Shown here: in pieces, positions 34,201 to 45,514 of the stretch
Layout: the number at the start of each line of letters is the position of its first letter
Position numbering within the stretch: position 1 is the stretch's first letter
Program-made: the position numbers and the translations under genes
Source: Spirogloea muscicola
Taxonomy: Eukaryota > Streptophyta > Zygnematophyceae > Spirogloeales > Spirogloeaceae
Assembly (NCBI GenBank): GCA_009602725.1
Contig: WELB01000273.1
Span: 1-64,000, forward strand
DNA: 64,000 bases
Direction: 5' to 3'
The notes under the pieces: generated by a model
The model's input: the letters and a program-made list of their open reading frames with translations, nothing else
Told to the model about the DNA's origin: nothing
The model's database searches: none

Positions 34201-35284
34201 CAGACAGCCTGACGATCGTGCCCCCATCAAGTGAGCTTATTGTGAGTTGGCCTGGACAACGTTGACCAGAAGGGACTGAAAGTAGCATTCCAGCCAAGTT
34301 ACAGCCAACTTACAATTTGCTTGCCACAAAAAGCTTTAAGCCCCTGCTTCCAGCCCTGCTTGCAACTAAGGCAACAGGCAGGCACAGAAGCAAGTGGTAT
34401 ACTTCACAAAGATTTCTCACTTTGTCCAAGTAAGGCCACAGAGCTCTGAGGAAAGTGTTGAGCCAATCCAACTGCAAAGTAAGATCCCACAGACCGACGT
34501 ATAAGTACTGAGTCCATCTGTGTCGTAAAATGTACAACGTCCTTGTCACATGCACTCCATTCCTCACAGACATGCAGTTTGTGCCTCTGATCAAGAGCAC
34601 TATAGCGACTGGACATGCTTCTCCCCACCCAATCATCTTGAAAATTGGACTGAGGCAGTCAGCAGCTATTACAGACAAACACAAGTTGTATTGGTTAGCC
34701 ACCTTGTCATAGTCGGGGTTCTGGACCCATGCGGGTATCTCGGGTAGCAGGCGCTTGAGAGCCTTCTCATTGAGCTGGTCAATTGGCGTGATGACCGGGT
34801 CCTGAGAGAAGGCATGCAATAAGTTGACAAGTAAGCTTGAGAACCGGAAGTCTTTTCGTCCTCCAGAGGACCTCGAGAGAACGCTTCACGAGTTCGCGAC
34901 TTTCAAGGCCAGACTCTCAGCGCTGGCCAGCACTAGGTTCGAAGCAACCAGTGAACTGACGGTGCAATGCATTGCACTCGACCTCCGCTTCCCTCCCTCT
35001 CAACCGCAAGTAGCAGATGCAAGCTACTGTGGCATCGTGAGGCTGGCAAGGGACACAACACATCCATGACAGAGAGCGGCAAGGGGAGGTGGCCTCTACT
35101 GTTGGCGAGCGTGCGAAATCAAGCGGCGCACCCTGACTTCTGCCGACAGGGAGTAGATGAAGAGGAAGTAGCCGGCGGTGAGGCCGAGCAGGATGCCGAC
35201 GGAGAAGCCGAGGAAGCTGAAGATGCGCAGCGTGCTGAGGATGGCGTACACGATCTTGAACGGCCAGAGGAGGACGAACGTCAT
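31290..35284 (-). CDS. SYT1: Synaptotagmin-type ER-plasma membrane tether (SMP and two C2 domains)
   Basis: Plant synaptotagmins are ER-anchored extended-synaptotagmin homologues that hold ER-plasma membrane contact sites and move lipids. The ATG at 35284 opens MTFVLLWPFKIVYAIL, and a membrane hairpin follows (FSFLGFSVGILLGLTAGYFL). SMP domain exons: 34801-34711 (LKRLLPEIPAWVQNPDYDK), about 34471-34420 (WLNTFLRALWPYLDK), 34200-34100 (KPLIAQSKPGSIESIEFEEM), 33970-33835 (MILEPILKWAGNPNIVVAVK), 33685-33580 (FKPLVNVFPCFTKITVCLM), about 33370-33300 (a GLKLLGGDLMAIPGLYQF piece) and 33158-33085 (DVVASMMLWPKTYEV). C2A lies at 32957-32708 and 32557-32380 (GVSDPYVKLTLGQGPLGTK, ELELRDFDK). C2B starts at about 32140 (GGVLVVCIHTGEDLEGKHGS, NPYCKIRL), continues at 31720-31590 and ends in 31418-31290 (EMIGNVDIPLNDVVNNKR, VELEWLPL, stop). 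The SMP-C2A-C2B order and sequence match AtSYT1. C2B loop 1 lacks the usual aspartates, as in AtSYT1. A longer N terminus from a Met-like codon at 35362 is possible but unlikely. Confidence 0.92.
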
Positions 35285-35385
35285 CGCGGCGGCGGCTCCG
35301 CGCCGAGCGTCCGCGGCTGGCGACGAGCGCAGCCGCTTACCGCCTCGCCGGGCACCGCGCACGGCAGCCGCGGCGGCGACGGCGG

Positions 35386-35717
35386 NNNNNNNNNNNNNNN
35401 NNNNNNNNNNNNNNNNNNNNNNNNNNNNNNNNNNNNNNNNNNNNNNNNNNNNNNNNNNNNNNNNNNNNNNNNNNNNNNNNNNNNNNNNNNNNNNNNNNNN
35501 NNNNNNNNNNNNNNNNNNNNNNNNNNNNNNNNNNNNNNNNNNNNNNNNNNNNNNNNNNNNNNNNNNNNNNNNNNNNNNNNNNNNNNNNNNNNNNNNNNNN
35601 NNNNNNNNNNNNNNNNNNNNNNNNNNNNNNNNNNNNNNNNNNNNNNNNNNNNNNNNNNNNNNNNNNNNNNNNNNNNNNNNNNNNNNNNNNNNNNNNNNNN
35701 NNNNNNNNNNNNNNNNN
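35386..35717. other. Assembly gap (332 N)
   Basis: A run of N lies between the divergent synaptotagmin and helicase genes. Both flanks are extremely GC-rich, which probably caused the gap. Part of the helicase first exon and both promoters are likely hidden here. Confidence 0.95.
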
Positions 35718-35950
35718 CGGAGGGGGGGCGCCGCTCCGGCGCGGCCGCCGCGGAGCCAGCCGGTGGCTCGAGGTTGGTCCCGGCGGCGCGACCTCTGCCC
35801 TCCGCCGCGCTGCGTCGCAGGCCGAGCACAGAGCTGCGAGAGGCCGCTCCCGGAGGAGCTTTATGTCGCCAATTCAGTGGTTTGGGGTTCGAGTCTCGGG
35901 GACTTCAGCTCTGAATCCCCTCTAAACCCTGGCCCACTGAACCATTGCAG

Positions 35951-38900
35951 CCGTGGCGGTGCGCGAGCCCCTCCTGCCGGAGTCGCTGCTGAGCGAGGAC
36001 GCGCCGCCGCCGCCGCCGCCGCCACGGCCGCGGCGACAGCCTCAGCCAGCTGCGAGGGCGCCGGAGCCGGCGGACACGTCGTCGTTCCCCTTTGCGCCCG
36101 GCTGCTTCGACGCCCTCGGCCTCTCGCCGCTCCTTTTGGGCCGCCTCCGCGCTTTGGGCCTCGACACTCCTACAGGTCTTGCCATCGAAGGACGAGCGCT
36201 GGTTTTGTGAGTAGCCTGTGATCATTCTGTCGTATCGTTGCAACACCGCAGCCTCTGCAAGCCGGACATTCCATGCCTTAGGACGTGCTCCTCTTCCTGT
36301 TGCAGATGTGCAGGTGGCGGCCACCCCCGTCTTGCTCGAGGGCCATGATGCTGCCCTGCAGTCTTTCACAGGTGCGTCACTTTCGTGGTCGCTCGGACCC
36401 TTGCCTCCTTCGTGCAGGGCCTTCAGGCGCTCTGGGCCTCTTTGTAGACAAAATAACATGCGCTAGCTAGGTGCCCACTGGCAACAACGGCTCACAGCTA
36501 GCTCGTAGTCAGGGTCATGCTTCAGATTCCCATAATCTCTTCGCGTGATTGAGAGCTCCAGCAGGTTAGACTTTCTCAGTGTTGCAACGTGGTCACAACC
36601 TGGCCATGCTTGTATGCTCAGGTCTGCACACTGACCTGTGACCTGTCTCCTGCTCGTCCTGGCCAGGCTCAGGCAAGACCCTGGCGTACCTGCTGCCGAT
36701 CCTCTCAAAGGTGGGCCCGCTGTCGCAGGCCGCCCAAGAGCCTCTGCACGGTGCCCCGAGATCAGCGGACAGGCGGGGCGAAGAGAGGGGCATCCAGGCC
36801 GTGGTCGTCGCGCCGTCTAGGGAGCTGGGCATGCAGATCGTGCGGGAGGCCGAGAAGCTTCTCGGGCCAGATGCAAGAGTGAGTCCAGTGCTTTGCTGAC
36901 AGTCGAGCAGCCTCGTTTTGACAGGCATTGCAAGGCACATTGGGACCAAGAAGTACGGCATTCCATTCTCCAAGGGATTGTCCAGTGCCGGCTTGTTGGA
37001 GCTTGCAGATTTCTGTGAGGAAGTGTATGCTACAGGTCAAGGATCAGTAGTGCGAGAATTGTCCACGGTTTTCACTTTGGGAGGTGCTGTTTTGCCAGAA
37101 TGCAGTCCAACAGCTGATCGGAGGCGCCAACCAGCGGCGCCAGGAGGAATGCCTCAAGGTCCACAAGCCCGCCATTGTCGTTGGCACACCGGGGAGGCTA
37201 TCTGAGATCAGCCGCGCCGGCAAGCTACAGGTGCCACTTTGCGCTCATGAGCCATTGAGATTGCCAAACTTGGTCAGGTTTCTGATCGAGTCATGCGACA
37301 CATCTTACATTGCAAATGCGGCTGACCAGTATTCTCGCTTAACAGACTTGGAGTCGAGTGTGTCTCTTCCTCCAGACTCATGGATGCAAGTTCCTGGTCC
37401 TGGATGAGGCTGACCAGCTGCTGTCGCAAAAGTTCCGCCTCGATATGCTGCGCATCTTGGAGCACGTCGGGAGGAGGAGGACTGCAGCCTCGCCCAGCGA
37501 AGGACCTGTACTGGATGCTGAAAGGCCGGCATTGACAAGAAGGTGAGAGTTGACCCTATACTTGTTGTCACGGAATGCACTTGTTGCTTCACTTTCAACA
37601 TGCCTTGTCAATGATACTGCCTGATTGCGTCACACCAGCTTTTGACTCTCAAATTAATCAGGCCTGCACGTCCTTTTCTCTAGGGTCGAGAGGCAGACTG
37701 TGCTCGTGTCTGCCACCATGCCTACGGCTGTTTTGGAGGCAGCTGCTCGCTGGGGCCACAGGCAAGCGAAGCCCACAAGCCCTGAGTTTGCATACGCTGA
37801 CAAAAAGATCAGATTGCTTCGCTTGCAGCCTGCTCTGATGCTGAGACTGCTGTGCCAATTCAGAGCTGATGAACCGACTTCCGACACCTAACACCTCATC
37901 CTCCCTCAAAACTAAGCTCGGTGTTGTCGAATCAACCTGCACTGTTCAAGAGGAGTCGAAGAATTACTCACGGAGTCTCCTTTTGCAGGCCTCTATTGGT
38001 GAGAGCTGGGTCAGTGGTGGAGGTGGGGGCTAAGCCCGACCTGCCACTCGATGCAAAGGACAATGCGGCCAAGTCCGTGCTGGATGGTGTCAGGGAGAGT
38101 CTGCCTCCAAACCTAGAGCACAGGTCAGCACCCCTGTGTGCAGCGACAAGGCCTGTGCTCAATCAGCTCAAGCACAGCCCTACTGGCAGCTTCATTAGTC
38201 ACGCTCAACGTCTTTCTGGTCTGCGTATAGCTTGTTTTCACGGACACGTGATGATGTGCAGATTGACCTGAAGCTTAAAATGCCTGGATTGTCTACACTG
38301 AAAGTAAAGCTCTTTTCTGCAGGTACATCACTGCGCCACAGAGACACCGCGTGGACGTGCTTCGGAAGCTGATCCATGCCACTGATGCGCAGTCAGTCAT
38401 CATATTCATGAACTACGGCAAGCGGCTGCAAGATGTGGAGCACAAGCTGGCAGCCCGGAGCGTCAGCGCGGGCACGCTGCACGGTGGCCTTGACAAGGTT
38501 GCCAGACAGAACGTCCTCTCGGCTTTCCGGTGAGATGCGAAGAGTCCGCCGCCCCACATGTCCCATACTGCGTTGAGCCATTCTTGCAAGAAGGTCACCG
38601 CATGCCTCTTTTGGTTCTGCTCACGGATCATTGCCTCTTTTGTGACTTCACCCTGGAAGCAGACCTTTGCAACTCACAAGCAAATCTCCTGGCTACTCAG
38701 CGTTGTGGCACACAGCTCTGCACCAACACACCAGGCATCATATTTGAATAAATGTTCCTTGTCTTGCTTCTGCAGTGATGGCAGAACGCGCGTCCTGTTG
38801 GTTAGCGATGTGGTTGCCCGAGGCCTGGACATTACAGCCTGCGACCTTGTAGTGAATCTGGAGCTGCCAACTGATGGTCTCCACTATGCGCACCGCGCCG

Positions 38901-39064
38901 GTCGCACAGGCCGAATAGGCAAGCGCGGGACCGTGGTGACCATCTGCGAGGAGGCGGAGGGCTTCGTGGTGCAGAAGTTTGAGCGGCAGCTCGGCGTCCG
39001 CATCCAGCGTGCTGAGGTCGTGGATGGCCAGCTGGTCGGGTATGAGGGCCGCATGAAGTACTGA
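35951..39064 (+). CDS. DEAD-box ATP-dependent RNA helicase, probably organellar (first exon missing)
   Basis: It unwinds RNA using ATP. Ten exons read in frame: 35951-36175 (FDALGLSPLLLGRLRALG), 36306-36371 (VQVAATPVLLEGHDAALQSF, TG), 36667-36878 (SGKTLAYLLPILSK, motif I split by the intron as T-G/SGKT; AVVVAPSREL, motif Ia), 37099-37230 (IVVGTPGRL, motif Ib), 37376-37543 (FLVLDEADQLL, motif II DEAD), 37684-37761 (VLVSATMP, motif III SAT), 37989-38123 (PLLVRAGSVVEV), 38323-38529 (QSVIIFMNYGKR, motif IV), and 38776-39064 (VLLVSDVVARGLDI, motif V; YAHRAGRTGRIGKRG, motif VI). The stop is at 39062. The intron 37762-37988 begins GCAAGC and ends GCAG; only this GC-AG splice gives HRPLLVRA. Exon 35951 follows an acceptor, so an earlier exon exists. 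Before it, 35750-35870 encodes a serine- and arginine-rich stretch (RLVPAARPLPSAALRRRPST) like a plastid transit peptide. Plant plastid RH58 and mitochondrial RH47 are the nearest I recall; the exact orthologue is uncertain. Confidence 0.88.
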
Positions 39065-39600
39065 GGTTGCAGCTGCCGTCGCCCACATTGGCCGGTTGGG
39101 ACTCGCTAGCGCAAGAGCCTAAGTGGCGGGCAAGGTTTGCAGGTGGATGTGCCAATACACAACAGAAATTAGCTCAGACGAACCGCAAGGAGCTCGTAGT
39201 CGAGCACCCCAGCAGCTTCAGTGCAGCGCACCAACTTGTTGGTTTCATGGCCGACTTATCTGCCGAGCGGCTCCCCATGCACTTTGCTGGCCACACTTGC
39301 AAGGCGCAGGCCGCCGCGGAAGGGGGGAAAGGAAAGCACAGTACAAGACAGTGACAAGGAGCAGCCCCACCTCAATGGTGCCCCGCTTCACTGCCGCTGT
39401 GGTTGCCGCTGCCACCGGACGCGCCCTCCTCGTTCAGCTGTCGGGTCTTCTCCCGGTTGATTGCGTTCACTCGCGAGTACTGGATGTCACAGGTGCATGC
39501 AACGTGGCAGGCCATCAGCTTTAGAGGGGTGCAGACCCTGCTGCTGTTGGAGCTCCTGACTGCTGAGATTGCTCATGAAGGCCTTCAAGGGAGGTCATAG
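39065..39600. other. Downstream spacer, no gene seen
   Basis: Mixed-composition sequence after the helicase stop. Open frames are short and show no family resemblance. Confidence 0.4.
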
Positions 39601-39639
39601 AGCCTTGGCAACCCCATCATCCGATGCCTTGCGGCGATG

Positions 39640-39935
39640 CAGGACGAAGGGCGAGAGCAAAACCGGGGAGGGGTGGGGGGGTGGAGGGGAGCGGAAGAGG
39701 AGAGGGCACTGGTGTAGGAAAGGGAGAGGGGGCGGACAGAGGTATGCTCGAGGGAGCACTAGTCCAAGAGGACGAAGAACAGAGGAAGCAGAAGAGAAGG
39801 GGACTTGTAAGGACGGGGTTCTGAAAGGGAGCAAGAGGGACAATGGGGGAGAGAGAGAGAGGGGAGGGGTGGGGCGAGGGAGAGAGGGGGGGAGGATGGG
39901 AGGGAGGGAGGGGAGGGNGGCGTGGGCAAGGGAGC
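39640..39935 (+). repeat. Purine-rich tract
   Basis: Nearly 300 bases in which the + strand is overwhelmingly A and G (GGGAGAGAGAGAGAGGGGA and similar), with one N at 39918. It ends next to the LINE-like fragment at 39940-40128. Such strand-asymmetric tracts can form triplex or G-rich structures. Confidence 0.75.
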
Positions 39936-39939
39936 GTTG

Positions 39940-40128
39940 AAGCGATACGGCCAGGCGCATGCGGAAGACTTGTGCGAGCGAACCCGCGGCGTTGAAGCCG
40001 GGCATCGCCCCTGGCAGACCCGGCCGCCGGTCAATGGCCTGGCGGGCAGGCCGCTGAATGAGATCCAGCCAGCGGCTGCCGAAAGCCCCGTGTACATCCA
40101 TCGCCAGGGCCGCGAATTCATCCCCCAT
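39940..40128 (-). mobile_element. LINE-like C-terminal fragment
   Basis: Read leftwards from 40115 it encodes GDEFAALAMDVHGAFGSRWL, DLIQRPARQAIDRRPGLPG, FNAAGSLAQVFRMRLAVSLQ and RSLAHA. It is close to the matching part of the 46105-47436 element (SLAQVFRMRLSALSSA). Confidence 0.65.
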
Positions 40129-40129
40129 C

Positions 40130-40144
40130 AGGGTTTAGGGTTTA
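40130..40144 (+). repeat. Second interstitial telomere-like insertion, AGGGTTTAGGGTTTA
   Basis: The telomere-like bases fall between CATCCCCCATC and TGGGTGATC. In the related copy at 46430-46460 the corresponding interval is about two heptamers shorter (CATCCCCTCCAACCGGGTGA). Confidence 0.5.
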
Positions 40145-40164
40145 TGGGTGATCAGCATATTTTC

Positions 40165-40310
40165 GCTCCTTGAAATAGGGGCTGGGGAAGGCCAGCCCAA
40201 AGCCCGGAAAGCAGTCCCCTTGACTAAAGACACAGGCTGGCTGTTCACAGCCCTTGCCCCATCAGTGCCCTTGCCCTTGCCCCCATTGGGAGAAGCCACA
40301 CCTTCGTGCC
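40165..40310. repeat. Hairpin modules, inverted then forward
   Basis: GGGGCTGGGGAAGGCCAGCCC near 40180 is followed by AGGCTGGCTGTTCACAGCCC near 40233 and two CTTGCCCC...CATTGGGAGAAGCCAC ends. The pair faces itself like the one at 8590-8735. Confidence 0.65.
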
Positions 40311-40791
40311 CCATCAGTCAGAGCCACTTTCCTGCTCCCCAACGGCCGCATCCTCGCTTGTCAGCGGAAGCTTCGGAGGGGGGCCCACCTCCTCTACGCC
40401 ATGTGGCGCTTGGCGGAAGAGCGCCGCCGCCACGTGGCGTTTGCGGCTCGTCAAGGCGGCCCCAAGAATTTTGAGTGAATTGCCTCCGCATGGCAGGCTG
40501 GTAACCGGTCTATCCGGCTGAGCAGGGGATCGCATTAGTCGACGGCATCTGCCGTTTGGGCGGGCCCCCATCTTCAACCCGTCAACCCTGCGGCCGCGAC
40601 CCGCCAGCCGTTAGCAAGACCCCCCCCCGCTGCGCCAGACTCCGCCGTCCACGGCGCCGCCGCCGCCGCCGCCGCCGCCGCCATTGCCGTCAGTGCCGCC
40701 GCTGCCGCCGCCGTCGTGCAGCCGTGGCGCTGCCGCCGTCTGCGCTGGACTCTGAAGCCCGCCGCCGCCGCCGCCGCCGTGGTCCTGGCAG

Positions 40792-43700
40792 GTCGGGCGG
40801 TTCCTGTCGCCCGCCAACGTGACGCTGATCGTGCTGTGGGCCACCATGGCGGCGCTCACGTACTACATCGCGCTCGTCACCAAGGAGGTCTGCCGCCGCC
40901 GCCGCCGCCGCGCCTGCCGCCGCAGCCGTGCCCTGCCCGCCTGCAGCTCGGCACGGTGGGGCCTCCCAACGAGGCCTGCCTGTCCAGAGCGCCGCTCTCG
41001 TCCAAGCCGCCGCCGCCAGCGCCGCAGCTGCCCAATACAGAGCGACGCTGGCGACTGCGCGAGCTCCTCCTGCACCAAGATTGCTGGCTGTGGACGTCGG
41101 CGACTTGCTGCAAGGTTGGATGTCCTCGGCGGTGCTGACACGTCACGGCCACCGCTGGGGCAGGTCCAACCATTCGAGCCGTACTCCATCCTGGGCCTCG
41201 AGGTCGGCGCGTCGGACTCGGACATCAAGAAGTCGTACTACAAGCTGTCGCGCCAGTACCACCCCGACAAGAACCCGGACCCTGGTGCGAGCCGGACATG
41301 CCACTTGGGCTCGCGCACGGCGCTCTGTTGCAGTGTCTTGCAACCGCAGCTCTAACGGATGATATGAGCCTGTGCCTGCCCTCTACTTGGTCAAGCTCCC
41401 ACTGGGCCAGCATCTCTGATCCGAAGGACTGGCCCTCGCTGTCTCGCGCTGTCGTGCGTACGCAGAGGCGGAGAAGTACTTTGTAGACTTCATCTCCAAG
41501 GCGTACCAGGCCCTCACCGACAAGGTGGCCAAGGAGAACTGGGAAAAGTACGGCCACCCGGACGGCCGGCAGGTGCGGTGGGCGCGTGGCCTGTCCTGGC
41601 TCTCATCGTCGTCTTCTGCCAGCTGCCAGCGTCCTCGCTGCCGTCACCCCTGCCTGCAGCTGTGGCTGGATCCTGACAACGCTTGGCTTGGCTGCACGGC
41701 CTGCAGAGCGTGAGCATCGGCATAGCGCTGCCCAAATTCATGCTGGACTTTCAGGGCCAGCAGGTGCGTTGCCGCAGTGCTCACAGACTTGGGGCAGCTC
41801 TTCACTCTCTCAGAAGTATGGTGTCTCAGGGGCGTGCCTTACACTTCACTCCTCGTGCTTTGTGGCTGTCTGATTGTAGTGATTGATCGTCCTTAGGTGC
41901 AGCGCTAGGGGTCACCCTGCGCGTGCCACATGTCCAACGAGGACGCCTTATATCTTGGTTCTGGCTCTGAAAGGCCTGCGCTTCAGTTTTTGGGGCTGGT
42001 TGAGAGGGAGTTTGTCACGCCACTTGCAACGGCTGTCCTGACAAAGGTGATCGTATCCTTCCTCAATGCAGGGCGCATATCTGCTACTTGGCCTCGTGGG
42101 CCTCGGCATCCTGACGCCGCTCCTTGTTGTGGTCATCTTTCTCTCGCGGTCTGCCAAGTACACGGGCAACAATATCATGCAGCAGACTGTGATCAACTAC
42201 TACCACCTCATCAGGCCCTCGCTTGCGCCCAGGTGGGCGCAGCTCGACTGCTTGCTCTATGCATCGCTGTAATTCATGTCTAGCAATTACTTGGGCTTCA
42301 GTCGAGGGACTGACGGCGTTGCTGCTCTGACTGCGGCTCGTCAGCAAGGTGCTTGATGTGCTCCTCAAGTCGGCTGAGTTCCTGGAGATGCCTGTCCGGC
42401 GGGGTGACGAGGAGCCGCTTGTACGCCTCTTCACACTCGTGCGCAGCGAGCTCAACCTGGATCCAAAGAACCTCAAGCAGGAGACCCTCAAGTTCTGGAA
42501 GCGACACTCTGCCCTCGTCAAGGTCCGCCGGTCTCCCACAGCTCTTACCGCCTACCGTGGTACTGGTCAATGCTTAATATATTAGATTAGGCGCCAAGGT
42601 GGCAGCTCACTTAGCAATCATGGCTTCACCCCAGCAATTTTGGAAGATGCTGATAACTCAAGATGATGGGTGCTGGGATGGCAGGCGGAGCTGCTGATGC
42701 TGGCGCAGCTGACACGGGAGGGCGCCAATGTCCCCAAGGTCCTCCAGGCGGACTTCCAGCAGATGCTCAAGCTGTGCCCCCGCCTCTTGGAGGAGCTCAT
42801 GAAGGTACAGATTGCTCCAGTGGTGCAGTCACATCATGCTCGCATCTCTGGCGTCAAGTACCTGCTCTGCCGTCATCAGGTGGTGGATAAGGCTTGTGCA
42901 TGTTGTGCCCCTTTGCATGCGCAGATGGCGGTCATGCCGCGCATGAGCCCATTCGGGTGGCTCAGGCCGGCACTTGGTGTGCTGGAGCTGTCGCAGAGCG
43001 TTGTGCAGGTGCGACTTCGGAGCTTGCAGCAAGCGCCTGCTTGTGCTCCTGGCAGGTCCTCTGTCGCCTACACTGAGGCGACCAGCTTTGGATCTGACTG
43101 CTTCCAATGACAAAGGGCTTGCCGTTCCCATGACATGTCTGAGCTAGACACTGTAAGGAGTGCTTGTGCTCTGCAGGCTGTGCCGCTTAGTGCTAGAAAG
43201 ACGTCCGAGAAGGCAGGAGCCGGAGGCTCTGAAGGCATCGCCCCCTTCCTGCAGTTGCCCCACGTTGACGAGACTGTTGTGAAGAAGCTCGGGCGCAAGG
43301 TCAGCTTACTTAGAGAAGACACTGGTGTCACATCTTGTCGATCTGCTAGGAGCTCATGTTGATTGTGCCACAGGGTTGCTGGTTGCCTTTCAGCAGGGCT
43401 AACTGTGACCATCTTCCATTGGCATGTGTGTTTGCTTGAGCGGAGCAGAAGGTTAGGACGTTCCAGGAGCTGAAGGACCTGCCAGCGGAGGAGCAGCAGG
43501 AGGTCCTGACAAGCACAGGAGGTTTGACCTCGGCAGAGGCCAGGGATGTGGAGGCCACGCTGGACATGATGCCCATCCTCACGCTGGACGCATTCGTGGG
43601 CACCGAGGGCGAGGAAGATGGCATTCAGGTGCTGCAAGTTCCGAGTGAAGGACTCCGTAACAGGAGTACATCAGTTGCTGCTGTTCCATCGGCTATTGTG

Positions 43701-44801
43701 CCTCACACCCTTGTGCATATGAAGCAACGTACTAAGGAGTAGGCAAGATGCTGGCAACTTGCAATCTACAGGAGGGTGACATTGTGACTCTCAAGGTGTG
43801 GATTCATCTCGAGCGGCCATGTGGGCTCGTAGAGTGCTACCCGCACTGCCCATACTTCCCGTACCCAAAGGAGGAGCTCTTCTGGCTACTCCTGGCTGAC
43901 ACAAGCCAGAACAGGTACAGGCCTTGTCATAATTCATCAAAATTTGATTGATGACAGATTGCAAGCGAGACCATTTCGCTTTGGCTGGTTGAAATGGATA
44001 ATCAAGTAGGTATTTGGGCTAGCTCAGGCACTGTGGGGTGCAAGAGCTGACGCACTTGACATGGTGCGGACTTGCAGCGTGTGGGTCTCGCAGCGGGTAA
44101 CCTTCATGGACGAGGGTGCTGCAATTTCTGCTGCCGCCAAGGCAATTGGTGAGATGGAGGAGGGAGCAGGGAAGTCAGACGCAGAGGTTTTGATTGCGGT
44201 CAAGGCCGCCACGGAGCGCGTCAGAGGCGGATCTCGCCTAGTCATGACCAAGTTCCAGGTAGGGAGGAGGGGGGTGGACCACAGTCCTCTTCGTGCATTC
44301 AAGTGCTTGGAGTGGACACTGCTGCTCCAGTTGCTGCATGGTCCATGACCATCGCGGTTTGCCGACTTGCAGGCACCAGAGGAGGGGCTGTATACCTTGA
44401 CGGTGTTCTGCCTCTCCGACTTTTGGCTGGGCTGCGACAAGAAGGTGAGCATCAAGCTGAAGGTGGGGAAGCGAAGCCGGGCAGGGACGCGTGCAGCGGT
44501 GGCAGCGACCTCAGAGGAGGACCGGCTGTTGGAGGATGGCGAAGAGGATGAGGCGGAGGCTGGCCTGGAGGAGGAGGAGGAGGAGGACGACGACGATGAC
44601 GAGAGCGAGTACAGCGAGGACGAGGAGGAGGACGAGGTGGAGCCAGAGAGGGAGAGCGGGGGCGCAAAGTCCGGGGCGACAAAGCCGGCGGCTGCTGAAG
44701 GGGCAGAGGACAGAGCTAAGAGGCGAGATGGGTCGGCGAGCGCGTCGTCGGCTGTGGCTAATGGCGAGGTTGAAGAGGATGGTACCGATGACGGAAGCTG
44801 A
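40792..44801 (+). CDS. SEC63: SEC63 / ERdj2, J-domain subunit of the ER translocon (first exon unresolved)
   Basis: SEC63 recruits and activates BiP at the Sec61 channel during protein import into the ER. Exons: 40792-40887 (membrane segment [18 protein letters not shown]), 41164-41284 (J domain [32 protein letters not shown] intact), 41466-41572 ([28 protein letters not shown]), 41707-41763, 42072-42232 (membrane segment [20 protein letters not shown], then [12 protein letters not shown]), 42345-42522 ([20 protein letters not shown]), 42685-42804, 42925-43008 ([20 protein letters not shown]), 43177-43299 ([12 protein letters not shown]), 43449-43628, 43772-43914 ([16 protein letters not shown]), 44078-44258 ([17 protein letters not shown]) and 44373-44801 ([20 protein letters not shown], then the long acidic tail). 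All junctions are GT-AG and phase-consistent. Length and order match AtERDJ2A. The N-terminal lumenal/first membrane segment should lie upstream but I cannot place it; CRQCRRC near 40690 may belong to it. Confidence 0.93.
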
Positions 44802-45480
44802 GACAGCTGCTGAGGCTCTCCGCGGTCAAAGGGGCTACTCACAGATTAGTGGCCCACTGAGCTCTCAATGTGTGTCGGACGGATGTCCGGGCGTGGCCTG
44901 GGCTACCTGATTTTGCACTGGTTTCCGCTGCAACTTGGATGTCACGGAAGCCTGGGTCTTGCAGCGCTCTTTCTGGGATACGGGGGAGAATTTGAGCTCT
45001 AAGGAAGGGACGAGCGGCGCCGTGAAAAAGAGAAGAATGGCCGAGAGATGACTGGCGTGGCTCTATGCTTGTTGAGGGGCGTGACTATGCAAGTCCGACT
45101 TGGACATGAGTGGGAACTGGGAGGGAGTGGTGTTGCACGAGAAATGGCCGGCCCTGCTGGAGGTGGAGGTCTGAGGGGGCTGCAAAGGCGGCGCCGCGTT
45201 TAATAGCCTTATTCAGACCATTGTGCAAGGTCGGTTGCACCTTTTTGGGTGGCAACAGCCCATGTGACTGTCACGAAGAACCACTACAATGCATCTTCTG
45301 TATAGTGCTGCGAGCACTGGCGCTCTATAGGTGCCTTGCCTGTGCCTGGAAGGCAGGCTCATGCATGCAGTCGACAGCCAGAAGTAGAGGATTTCCTGGA
45401 GGGGTACAGGGGCACAGTGGCTGTGGGACGTCCAGCCGAGAACCATCACGTATAAAGCTCCCCGAAGAAGCAGCTCTCCC
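44802..45480. other. Spacer after SEC63, no gene seen
   Basis: I find no family resemblance in the short open frames here. It leads into repeat modules at 45.5 kb. Confidence 0.4.
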
Positions 45481-45514
45481 AAAGGGGCGAGGGTGTTGAA
45501 ATGCCAGCACACAA

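Noticed and set aside
35885-35905. GGTTCGAGTCTC, like a tRNA T-arm
   Set aside because: No acceptor stem, A box or anticodon arm can be folded upstream at the right distance.
39569-39940. Gly/Arg/Glu-rich frame in the purine tract
   Set aside because: A by-product of the purine bias; no start context or family.
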